Assembly (NCBI RefSeq): GCF_014805685.1
Contig: NC_060887.1
Span: 8,564,463-8,628,462, forward strand
Direction: 5' to 3'
Source: Silurus meridionalis
Lineage: Eukaryota; Chordata; Actinopteri; Siluriformes; Siluridae
Length of the DNA stretch: 64,000 bases
Shown here one piece after another: positions 31,018 to 42,276 of this stretch (position 1 is its first letter; each line of letters starts with the position of its first letter). The notes below the pieces were generated by a model. It saw only the letters and a program-made list of their open reading frames with translations, searched no databases and was not told the origin of the DNA. Made by a program: the position numbers and the translations under genes.

Positions 31018-31800
31018 CATCCTTTACACAGATAATGTGGTAAGAAAGAATCAATAAGATCGATCTTTATAAGTGTAAGTTTGTCCCTAATGAGTGAACC
31101 GGTGTTGACGGTGTCAAGGAAAAACTTCCTGAGATGGCATAAGGAAGAAGCCTTGAGAGGAGCCAGACTCAACAGGGAACCCCTCCTCATCTGGGTTGCA
31201 CAGAATGTCCATTTATTGCAGATATATGATGTTGTGGGGTGCAGTGATGGTGATCAGAGGCAAACTGTAGTCCTGAGTCAGTGCAGACTGTTGATATTAA
31301 CTACAGTCCAATCCATCCTCAAAGCGCCCATTCTTACTCCGGAATCTTTTATGGAACCCTGGGGCACTGATGAGAAACCGTCCCCAGCTGCACAGCTGAC
31401 CTCCAATCGAAAAGAACTCCATCCAAAGGCAGGCCTGGACAAGAGAGAGAAAGAAAAGGGGGACAGGAAGAGAAGGATATGGATTATTATGTGTCCTTAT
31501 TGTTGTTTGAAATTGTGGAAGTGTACTGTTCAGTGATGGCCCTTGAATTAACTGTACATGAACTGTTCAGCAGCCTGTGGTACTGAGCCATTTTAGTAGA
31601 CTGTTGCTATTAATTACAGTCCAAATCCATCCTCAATGTTCTTGAGTTGCTCTGTAAACTTCATGGATCTTTAGGCTGTTGATGTGGGACTATCCTCAGC
31701 TGCACATATTGGCCTCCGATTGAAGAGAACTCTATCCAGAGGTAGGATGTGGGGATGAATTGGGCAGATCCAAAGAGAAGAAAGGGACAGGAACACTAGT
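31018..31800 (+). repeat. Dispersed repeat family A, long copy with duplicated tail
   Basis: The core spans about 31018-31230. The tail (TGTTGATATTAACTACAGTCC, then CCCAGCTGCACAGCTGACCTC and GAACTCCATCCAAAGGCAGG) is repeated in diverged form at about 31590-31760 (CTCAGCTGCACATATTGG, GAACTCTATCCAGAGGTAGG). An open frame of 151 codons crosses it but is repeat sequence, not a gene. Confidence 0.7.
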
Positions 31801-31829
31801 CACAGGTATCTCAGGTGCATGTTTAACTC

Positions 31830-31831
<2 letters not shown>

Positions 31832-31890
<59 letters not shown>
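31832..31890. repeat. (GA)n microsatellite
   Basis: Perfect run of about 29 units. From 31.9 to 33.88 kb I see no gene or recognisable element. Confidence 0.97.
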
Positions 31891-31899
<9 letters not shown>

Positions 31900-33887
31900 A
31901 GAGGGGTTTGTTAACCATTCTTATTGTATCATAAATGTTTAAGGACACTGTACAGTGCGATTAGGGTGAAAGTAGGGACTCCAGTAAGATTCACTATAGC
32001 AGCATTACTGAAAGTGAGCGCCAAAAGGGAACACAGACATGAGGGATTTCTGCAATAAGAAATGACGACAGCATCCAAATATCCCAAATATCCCAGTTTA
32101 CCATTATAACCACAAACAACAACAAAATCACCCACAACACCAACAATACCAACACCACTCACAACAACACACACAAGAGCAACATAATGACCAAACAAAG
32201 CCCAACAAAAATGTGTTTTATTTTACTTGAGGTCAATTACAGTTCGCTATATATGTATTGATCAAGTTCAGTTCACTGTCAAATATAAAGGCTGTACTTA
32301 GTGTCATTGATAGCGGGACTACACCCTGGATATGGTTCCAGGCTCCCACAACAAGGCTGTGAACAAAAAAAATAAATAGTGGAATAATATGGCACGTAGC
32401 AGGGCAGCAAAGGATGAAGTCATATATAGTTGTTTTTTCATTTGGCATTAAAGGCAGTTAATTGGCACTTTGGATCTGCCTGGCTACATGCAGTGTGTAC
32501 CAAATACATTTCCAGCCCTGATGCACAGCACCCACAAGATTCTACTGATGCAGTCTGATAGAGTGGAAAATAGAGCACAAAGGAAAAAAAAGGGGGGAAA
32601 AAATTCTCTGAAGTAATTTGCATTGTTATGAACATCCTGTTGTAAAGTAGAAAAATAATAAGGATGTGTGTGATGAAAATGTTTAACAGCAACCACACTT
32701 CAACCAGGTTGAGGAAAAATTGTTGGCATGCTTAATAGCTAGAATAATTGTGTTGAAATTCATGCTAATAAAATGTTGGACTTCTAATCCCACATATTGA
32801 ACATTTTAAAACGTTACAGTTTGGCCATAAATTAAGATTAAATCATTTCTTTGGAAGTGTAATCCATAAACCAAGATTTGCATTATATGTTTGTTTCCTT
32901 ATTTTATTTTTGCTGTAGGTAACAAGTAAAGGTAGCTCATGCGACTAGTTTAGCATTTCATCCCTAAATAGAGTGACTTTTGTTACGTTCAACATCATCG
33001 GCCCTTGAACATTACAATAAGCCTTTCTGAGATTACGCCTATAATTTTCCATTTTTGAGTAATTCTCCTACATTTTCACTGGGACCAAAATGAATGAGAT
33101 CACTTAACCAAAACTTCCACTCCTTTCACTCTGGTTGGTTGCCAAACCACTGGCAAAGCTGGCAGTTCTTTCTGCCTTGTGCTCAGCACTGCTCTTTATA
33201 TGACCAGCAGAAAAAGGAGCTGTTATTACTTCTTGCCAGCAGAAATCCCCTAACCAGCCTGGATTCAGTGTAATTCAGAGTTGTTATGCCAGAGTGCATT
33301 TGATGAGTGTAACATGTGGAGGAGTGACTGCAGGGTTGTGAGAGATTGTGGTAGAACGGTTTAGTCAATACTTTTGTTTTCTGTTTCTTTTTTATCTCCT
33401 TCTGCTCCTTGGATTGCATTCTTACAGCGCTGTGCGTAAGCAAAGCCAGGCTATTTTTGGGATGAATGGAGCTCTTGGCTCTGATATACATGGGAAAATG
33501 TTTTAGTTGTGAAGATCCAGGCCTGTCTGTTGCTGTGGTCATGTTGGGGTTTGTTTTTCTTTCAAAAGGAATTCAGCCTTTCCTCAATTTTATAGAGAGC
33601 AATGATTACAACAGTTTCGCTCCAGGTGTTCCACATTGCAAACCACTTACGAATAATTGACATTTCTGACATTCAAATTATGTGTAGGTTCTACTTTCTG
33701 AAACATCTTGTATCTGAATTTGTTCAATTATTATTGAACACTTGTGCAAAATGGTAGGACGACATAAAAGCATATTTCTGTTTTATGCATTTTGCTGACA
33801 GACAAGTCACCCTAAGCATTTATTATAAATAATATATTTCCAGCCATTTAGAGCCATCTCCAATTGCCATCATTGAGCAATTCTATC

Positions 33888-34052
33888 AAAATCATGGATA
33901 TTTATGCCATTTGGCAGACGCCCTTATTCAGAGCAGCTTACATGTGTCTCATTTATACACTGAGCATTAGAAGGTTTAAGAGCCATGCTCAAGGGCCCAT
34001 CTCACGATCTTCTGATCAGAAGTCCAAACTTCTTAACCACTAAGCTTGCATA
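33888..34052 (-). repeat. tRNA-derived SINE-like copy
   Basis: It reads CCATTTGGCAGACGCCCTTA, then AGAGCAGCTTACA, then CTCAAGGGCCCA, ending TCTTAACCACTAAGC. The reverse complement begins with the A-box-like TAGTGGTTAAG. The same family occurs at 53497-53580 and 55216-55395. The stretch 34.05-35.38 kb holds nothing I recognise. Confidence 0.7.
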
Positions 34053-35383
34053 CCTTTGAGTTACATGACCTGTATTTTGCACACTAAACATTATTTCACT
34101 TGTTTAGCTATGTTCAAAGTCCTACCCAAAGTGTACTCCAGGCCCACTGCCAGTGTTTCCAGTATAGGATCCAAACTTACTGTGTCTCTGAACCAAATAA
34201 AACAATTTTCTAATTTAATTATCAGTACTCTGTTTCTTTAAAGAATGCACCAGAGCCTCTGGAGGGACATTTTTTGTTCTTTATCCAATCTGAACATTTA
34301 CATTCAGTCTGCCAAGTGGACTTATTTGGACTTACTGACTTTTACCATTTCTATGATTTTGAGTGGTGTTTGTGTTCATGATAAGAACAAAGAACTCTGG
34401 TATATTTTTTCACCCATAAAAGCTTCATTTATAATGTTGAATTGTGAATGCTAATACTGTGCACTATATCAGAGTCCATGGCATAACGGTCAGTGATAAA
34501 CAGCTATGTTGGCTCGTGCCAACTACAAACGTGCCAACTTCAAAAGTTCTACAAATGCCAACTCCCCTCCGTTATATTTTACTACTGACCCCACCTGTGC
34601 TCTGGGTTTACAGGGCCTGCTGATCTCATTACACACAGACTTATACTCACTGGACTCATTCCAGTGATGCAAGCTCCTGTATCTCAGGCATACAGTGCAG
34701 ACCCACAACTAAGCACAACGTGTTTGACTGGCAGTTGCATTCATACATTCGATGTGCACTCACACAACCTAACGCACATACAGACCGACTCACATAAACA
34801 AACACACAGTTTTTAAAGAAACCCATGTTCCTTAATGCATAGCAGTCGACCTGTGTTACCTTGGCAACCCGGGTTTTATATTCTCCACGCATACTATGAA
34901 AGAGCACAATGTTCATCTGAATTAGACTGGTATTTTTTCTTTCTCTCCATCTTCTTTTCTTTTTCTTACAAACACACATGCACATTTCTGAAACTGAGTG
35001 AATAATGCGACTGCAAACATATCAGCAAGTCAGTGAAGCTATGATCTATTGATCTGGAATTGTGTAGTGCATACAGGCATCACATGTGAAACTTTCTCTA
35101 TGTGGACGTGGCCTTGACATTTTAACCAGCATCTTTGTAACTAACAAATGAACAAATGAAACTAGAATTGTAAGTGAAATTGAAAATGAATGTTGCCGCA
35201 TCTATTCGTACTGCCCGGGTCATCCCTGTTTTATTCGGAGAGCCATCTAATGTCAAAATAATAAAGACTGTGGTTTGCGAAGATCTCAGAAGGTTTTCGG
35301 TCACCTAGGTTTATTTGAATGTGTAGTGATAGTAAATCAAGGCAGCAGGACTTGCATTATCACCTAAAATAAATTTCTCAGAA

Positions 35384-35418
35384 CTGTAGATAAGCCCATT
35401 CTATGGGCTTATCTACAG
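35384..35418. repeat. Perfect 15-bp palindromic hairpin
   Basis: CTGTAGATAAGCCCA at 35384-35398 is exactly mirrored as its reverse complement at 35404-35418 with a 5-base loop (TTCTA). Confidence 0.9.
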
Positions 35419-36027
35419 AATCTTTTGCTCCAATTTACTAATGCTAGCTTTTACAATAGATACAATTTTTTTATTTTTTTTTATTCAATTTTTATGTACC
35501 ACAACTTACAGTATCATTGAATCAATCAACGTCCATAAGTGAGCCTCATGTTTATTTGAGCTCGCAGCCAGAAAACAAGGGAATGTCTCAAGGATACTAG
35601 GGTTTTCATTTAATGCTGAGATTGCAATACATTGATAAACCAATAAATAGTAATTAACAGCACAATGTCCAGCAAATTGATTTTTGTTCTCAAGCTGAAT
35701 CTAAATCATAAATTTTCACAATTTGGTTCTTATAAAACATTATAGCATTATCAGGTTTTCCACATTAGTGTGAAATATCTAACTTTCTTCAGTTTTTAGG
35801 CATTGATGATAGCGCACTTTAATGAGAAAAGATTAGTTTAACAAAGACACAATGATGGCAAGCAGATTAAACCGAAATCTTAAAATATTTATTGGACTTT
35901 TTCTTACTTCGTTTCTAAGTTTTATTCAGGTAATTTATCTCTATTTCAGTAAAGTAGTTTGCATCTTATTAGCTATTTAGTTTCTTTCTGGAAGCTCAGA
36001 GTACAGAATTGATGAAGGCATCCAAAC

Positions 36028-36111
36028 TACAGGTTGGGGCATGGAAAAGTAGCCCGGCTCCGTGGCACCGGTATTAGAGGCGGGCTACTTTTTTCCATGG
36101 CCCACCCTGTA
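36028..36111. mobile_element. Near-perfect 30-bp foldback, MITE-like
   Basis: The left arm at 36028-36056 and right arm at 36081-36111 pair with two mismatches and a two-base bulge, around a 24-base loop. The outer ends are TACAGG and CCTGTA, so a TA target-site duplication typical of Tc1/mariner-type insertions could be included. It is very compact at 84 bases and has no coding capacity. Confidence 0.75.
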
Positions 36112-36949
36112 TATCTTTAGTAACCAAAATGTAACTGTTATATACAAATCTATCTAAATTTTAAAACACATATGCAGAGAAAATAAAACTTGCAAATTTA
36201 GTATTGAAATTGGAGAAAGTAAGAATTTAAACAGGTTCTTCCTCTACAAATTTTTTTTACCCCTTCACAGATATACAGTATAACTGTTTCATTATCTGCC
36301 TGCCTGTTTCCCATAGGATTAATTGCTTTTATTTTAACCAATCAAATATTTTCCCTCCTTCTACATTCCTTATGCATGTGTTCTCTCAACATGTGTGCTG
36401 CTCAGGCCCAAGTCTACTCAGACCTTCTTTCTGCATGTCTGAACATGTTGGGACATGTCTCAGGGTTTTTACATGAATAATGTGCACCGGTATTTGAGAC
36501 ACTTGTGGCAGTGTAGTGTGAGTAACAGGTGCTGAGGAACACCCATGCGAGGATCAACTCTTTTTTTTTTACAGGAAAGCACCACATCTGGTGGCTTCAC
36601 AGTAAGTACATGATTGAGTGTGCAGTTATATTTGTATATTGAAGAAGGCACTGATATTGTGCTTTACTGATGTGCCCTTGGTGACACTGAATACAGAATC
36701 TCATAAATTATTTATATTTTTAATAACTGTAAATAGCAGGCCATGTGTGCAGTGTTACTGCTGTGGCTTCATTTAAATTTTAACCCCATGTTAACAACCA
36801 TGCAAAGGTCAATGATGCAGATTACCTTATAGAGTGCTTTGGCAGTGTCAATGCTTCTTGACTAGATAATCTGCAGAGTGCACTGTTATGTTATGTTTCT
36901 CTAATGTACACCTATGAAAATGCAGAAGTGAGAAAGTATCTAGATTAAT

Positions 36950-37079
<130 letters not shown>

Positions 37080-38155
37080 CCCCAGTGACTCCTGGGTACA
37101 ATATTCCTTTCCAAACAGTAACATAGCAACCCTGCCAAAACCCAACTTCTATTAAGAGGAGTAGAGCTATCAACGGTTGTCACTCAGTGTGGCTTTGTAG
37201 TCTTTAGGCACCAATCCCTTAAAGCTGAACATACAGATTGGCACAAATTTACTCAGTCTGAGTTCTGTTTTTCACCCACTGACCCTGCAGGTACCTTTAG
37301 TGCACCCAGATATATATCGATTTAGCAGCAGTTACTTAGCTTTTACAGTGAGGTTACACAGAGTCAGGCATCAGCGTATTAAAAAATATACAGTACAGAT
37401 TATTGTAACTTACTGTAATATCTTACATACAATAAAATAACACAATATCCACTACATTAAACAGCTTATAACTAAAGCAGTGGGTTAAGGGGACTTTCTA
37501 AGAAAAACAGCTAGAATTCTGACAATGATAGGATGTAAACATAAAGCCTCCTGATTGCCGAATCAAAGCCTTAACCCACTGATACATTGGCTAAATGCAT
37601 TGAATCGGTGAAGTAGCTCTGTGTTTTAGGCTTTACGTTATAAAGCAGGAGGTGGCAAGTTTATAACCCAGCAGGGCCTAACTACTACAATTTTGTCTTT
37701 GAGCAAAACTTCTAAGCCCCTTAAAAAATAAAACATAATTTGTGTATAAAGGTGTTTATTTTAAACTTTATACAGTTACTTATTGAAAACCCTGCTGACA
37801 GTAAATAACTATAAAAATCTTTTGGACAGTGTAGAGACCTAACATATCCTGACACTTGTGTCATGAATTGGAACCACACCTTTAGTATGTGCTAATGCAA
37901 ACAGTTTAACAGGGATGTAATTATATAATTCAGCACATCTGCTCTCCACCCATGATTACTTTACCTGTGCACATCAAGTCAGATGTTATTGAAATTATCC
38001 ACATTTATTTGGCATACTATATAATTACATTGCAGGCTGCAGAAACTACAATGTCTTTTATTTATCTGTTAACTATTCAAAATTTTTCTTATCATATTCT
38101 TTGCTACATGTGTATCTACTTACACCAAGCATTTTGTGCGCTTAAGTTAAGTCAG

Positions 38156-38375
38156 TCAAGTTAAGTTTTTTTCTATAGCACTTTTCACAACAGACATTGT
38201 CTCAAAGCAGCTTTACAGAATTTTAAGAGTGAAGGTGAATGGTGTGTATTTATCCCTGATGAGCAGCCATGGTGACTGTGGCAAGGAAAAACTCCCTTAG
38301 ATGTTATGAGGAAGAAACCTTGAGAGGAACCAGACTCAAAAAGGGAACCCATCCTCATTTGGGTGATAACAGGTC
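38156..38375 (+). repeat. Dispersed repeat family A, copy upstream of atxn1
   Basis: It contains TTTTTTCTATAGCACTTTTC, GACATTGTCTCAAAGCAGCT, AAACTCCCTTAGATG and AGGAAGAAACCTTGAGAGGA in family order. Confidence 0.8.
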
Positions 38376-38639
38376 ATTTCTCTTATGGAATCAAAAAAGT
38401 CCCTGCTTGTCACCCGGCTAACCTTCACATGTTTTAGCTGTCATGCTACTTTAATTCAATCTCTGTCTGGGCATGTCTTGCTAAAAATGGGTGGTTGAAC
38501 ATAACCAGGATAATATTAGAAATTGCTTATGTACCTTTTCATTTCATGTTTCCACATGTGCACAGAAGGACTTTTGTTTTTGGGTGTTGAATTAAATGGT
38601 GTATAACATTATGATAAATGCTGTTTTCAATAATTTCTC

Positions 38640-39140
38640 TTTCTGTCTTGTCTACTGCCAGCCTTGCCTATTGCATGTCCTGTCTATTGCCAATCTTGCC
38701 TTCTGCCTACCCTGTCTACTCTCTGTCTTGCCTATTTCCAGTCCTTCCTACTGCCTGTCTTGCCTATTGCCTCTTCTGCCTATTGCCAATCTTGCCTACT
38801 GCCTTCTCTGCCGAACTGCCTACCCGGCCTGCTTCCTACCCTGCCTCCTGCTTATTCTGCCTCCTGCCTGCACTGCCTCCCCTGTCCAGTGCTATTTTTG
38901 CCTTCTGCCTGCCCTGCCTTCCCTGTCTACAGCTTTTTCTGCCTTATGCCTGTCCTGTACCCTCTGCTGTCTGCTTACATTGCTTGCTGGCTGCCCTTCC
39001 TAGTGTCTCCCCTGCCAACTACTTACCCTACCTGCTGCCTGCCCTGCCTCCCTTGCCGACGGCCTACCCTACCTTCGATGTCTACTACCTCCTTTGTCAA
39101 ATGCCTCCCCTGTTTACTGTCTCCCCTGACTAATGCATAA
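38640..39140. repeat. Degenerate pyrimidine-rich satellite, about 16-bp units
   Basis: About 500 bases are made of diverged TGCCTACTGCCTGTCT-like units of roughly 16-17 bases. The + strand is pyrimidine-rich, with TGCCT as the constant core. All three + frames stay open (up to 171 codons) and give Cys-Leu-Pro-Ala strings with no protein logic. Confidence 0.85.
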
Positions 39141-39493
39141 CCTGTCTGCTGCCTCCATTGCATAGGCCTCCAATCTTTTTTACACCATGAACCAGTTTCA
39201 GTTAAAACATTATTATTTTATCCCAGAACGTTTTTTGGCCTGGTAGCAACTCTTCCATTGCCCAGTACTGGTCATGACCTGGTGAATTTGTACCTCTGTA
39301 TTATTGTTTCCCTTCTAGTGAATTAGATTAATGAGGTAGACCATACATTAATTCTGCAAAAGCAAAGGTTCTGTAGGACTAAGAACCCCTCACTTAGACA
39401 CAAGAACTCCTGGTCTAGAGAATTTCAGCATTATTTTTTTTTTACTGTTTATCAAAATGATTGTAACCTGGTTTCCTCACACCTTAGGGGTGC

Positions 39494-39497
39494 GTAT

Positions 39498-39570
<73 letters not shown>
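39494..39570. repeat. (TG)n microsatellite
   Basis: Perfect run of about 38 units. A second, TGCG-interrupted (TG)n run follows at about 39838-39891. Confidence 0.97.
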
Positions 39571-39573
<3 letters not shown>

Positions 39574-39855
39574 AAATACGATGACTACATGTGACACTTT
39601 GTGGAAGGGCATAGTCTGGTGACATGGTTGTTCTCTAGCAGCAGGTGCACAAGAGGTTAAACCAGGACAGTCCTCGGAGCACAGAGGCATGCAAATGGAA
39701 TTCGTTTCAGAGCTGATTTATGTAGTAACATCTAACCAGACTGCACAAGGGAAGATAGGGAATTCTTTTAACACATAGGTAAACCTAATTAGGCCACAAA
39801 CACAAAGAAAAAATTGTAGTAGCTCAGTATGTAGAGTGTGCGTACGTGTGCGCGT

Positions 39856-39891
<36 letters not shown>

Positions 39892-40181
39892 AATCCTTTG
39901 CAGAGAGCCTGTATATTTGCTCATCCTTCTGTGAGTACTAGGCTTTTTGCTTTTGCCTCCGCCTTCCCTGCGTAATTCTCCCTCTCCTCTTTCCGTCTTT
40001 CCCTACATACCCCCCCCCCCCCCTCCCTCCCTGTGAGTGTAGCTTGGGTGTTGAGCCAAGTGGAGTGTGTTTTTTGAATGAATACCTGATGAGGCTGCTG
40101 AGGCTGACTGGGGGAGGAGGAGCTGCATTCAGTAGAGCACTGAGCATGTGTGTGTGCGTATGTATATGTGTGTAGAGTGAG

Positions 40182-40182
<1 letters not shown>

Positions 40183-40230
<48 letters not shown>
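40183..40230. repeat. (GA)n microsatellite before a putative atxn1 first exon
   Basis: GATA units pass into about 20 GA units. Another perfect (GA)n run lies at about 40769-40813, just after the putative exon's donor, so both sides are GA-rich. Confidence 0.95.
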
Positions 40231-40233
<3 letters not shown>

Positions 40234-40234
40234 G

Positions 40235-40618
40235 GAGTGAGGCAGTGTATTTGCCTTGCATAACATACTCCGTACCTCTTGTACGCAAGGGCTTCATTTC
40301 AGACAACCCAGACAAGGGGACTTCCTTTATGCTTACTGCTCCAGGGCCACTGCAGAAGGGAGAAGAAGAGGCAAGAGGAGAGGACAGAAGAGCAAGAGAC
40401 AAACGCAGGACATGGAGGTGAATATATAACAGGACAATTGTGGATCTGACTTTGTATCTGTGTGTTCAATCTGGACAAAGGATGGCTGGAAAGGAATAGG
40501 GTGCTTTGCAACTCGCATACTACACTGTGCAAAGCAGGAGAAAGAGTGAGCGAGAGAGAGAGAGCAAGAGAGAGAAAGACTCAGAGTGAGGGAGCTGTTT
40601 TCTCTCCACTATTCAGAG
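40235..40618 (+). other. atxn1: Putative atxn1 5' noncoding exon
   Basis: A GC- and purine-richer stretch ends in ATTCAGAG followed by gtaagc, a good donor, at 40619. A strong acceptor (TTGTTTTTTTCTTTGCAG) ends at 41041 and could open the next noncoding exon. Vertebrate ATXN1 is known to have several 5' noncoding exons, which fits. The 5' boundary and the exon chain are not proven by the sequence. Confidence 0.4.
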
Positions 40619-40765
40619 GTAAGCCTTCTGACAAAGGAATCTTCATCATGACACTCTGTAATGTTTTACTCAAGCACTGCTTTAACCATGCAGGCATACG
40701 TACATTTGTATGTTTGTGTACATTTTGCTGAATGTCTGCATTTTGTGATGTGATACTTTCCCCAC

Positions 40766-40815
<50 letters not shown>

Positions 40816-41277
40816 TATGTTCAGAATAGCAGTCAATAGTCATTGTAAAGCAGCAACAGCACTGTTTGGATTCATGTCTAGCTTAGGACTCCCCAGCCCG
40901 CCTCTTAAAGGGGAAGGTACCTTCATGAAAGGGTGGCAACGTGCAGAGAATATTTGCTTAAGGGCATTGTTTGGCAAAAGGCAACACACACTTATGATTT
41001 TCCATCACTATTATGATCTTTATTTGTTTTTTTCTTTGCAGTGTTTGGTTGGAAGCCACACTGAAGTGTAGTACTTGATTCCACTTTGTCTGTTCATGTG
41101 GTGATGACATCATGTTTTTACCTGCGATTGTAACATTGTTAGATCTTGAGATTCAGCGGGTATTAAATGTATTTAGCTGACAAAAAAGAGGTATTTTATC
41201 ACATTTTATGTTCAAATCACCAATCATTTGCACATGCATTTGCATAGTTAAAACTGCTTTGGCTTTCAACTTTTCAC

Positions 41278-41280
<3 letters not shown>

Positions 41281-41328
<48 letters not shown>
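41281..41328. repeat. (TG)n microsatellite
   Basis: Perfect run of about 24 units in the inferred atxn1 5' intron. Confidence 0.97.
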
Positions 41329-41331
<3 letters not shown>

Positions 41332-42192
41332 AAGGATGATAAGAAGGTGTCAAGAAGTTATGTTAGGGGCCCATGCAAGCTATCTGCAACAGGGCAGCAG
41401 TGTGTGATGTCTGATGTAGTCAGAGCTGGAGTGATATTGCAGTGCTAATCTCTCAGACTTAGTGACCAGCCTGTGTGTGTGTATTTATATGTGTAAATGT
41501 GTGTTGTGTGAATGCGTGTGTTTATGTGGTACGTATGTGGTGTGCGTAAGCGAGAGAGGGAGAGGAAAGCAAAAATGAGTGTGCAAGATTCAGTTAACAT
41601 CTGGGAAAGACACAACATTGGCAGAGAACCGTAAACAAAAATGGACACACATAAATATAAAAATATATCTGGGATGTATCTGGCCAGTTATTCTAGGTTT
41701 CTAAACTTTATTAAAAAAACAAGAAGTGAATTAATTTTTCGAAGGGCGAAATTGTTTCAAGAATGTTGAAAACCATTAAAATGACCATATGATCCACACT
41801 GTAGTCTAGCATAGTAATGTGTCAAACACATAGTGCATATGCTATTGTTTAATAGTGCTCGTGTAATTATATTCTTGCATGTTAATTGTGTGTGTGATGT
41901 GTGCATAATTTCCCCAAAATTATTAGTGTTTAGACTATAAATTACTCTAACTTTAGTGTCCTCAGCTCCTGTTATGTTTATATCTTTGTAAGAAACATTA
42001 TGTTTAGTTTAACTGTTTTGTTAGAAGGCACAGTAGGCATTAGGGCTCACAGTAAGCATTTGTGATTTTGTTTCTGATAAAGGTACAGACTACAGAAAGG
42101 CACAACAGTAAGGGGGACAATTTCACATGAAGAATTTAAAAACAGCAAGAACAAGTGACAACACAAAATATTAAAAGAGCATTTTTTTAACA

Positions 42193-42222
42193 ATGGACTT
42201 CTCAACGAAGAAGATCAACTAA
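42193..42222 (+). promoter_or_regulatory. Short upstream open reading frame in the atxn1 leader
   Basis: An ATG in ACAATGG context opens a nine-residue frame (MDFSTKKIN) that stops at 42220-42222, 54 bases before the ataxin-1 ATG. If this piece is in the mature leader, scanning ribosomes would meet it first. A possible leader acceptor lies near 42088 (TTTTGTTTCTGATAAAG). Confidence 0.45.
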
Positions 42223-42276
42223 AATAACAAACCCATCCGGTGTAATAGCACATAGGAGTCATTAGAGTGAAAGGTC

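Noticed and set aside
31081..31536. 151-codon + frame
   Set aside because: It lies entirely in dispersed repeat family A and its duplicated tail, whose other copies do not keep the frame open.
38596..39140. Overlapping + frames of 135, 171 and 158 codons rich in Cys, Leu and Pro
   Set aside because: All three frames are open because of a short tandem repeat; a real gene would favour one frame.
39938..40402. 154-codon minus frame
   Set aside because: It is driven by (GA)n, (TG)n and poly-C tracts; no domain or conserved block is present.
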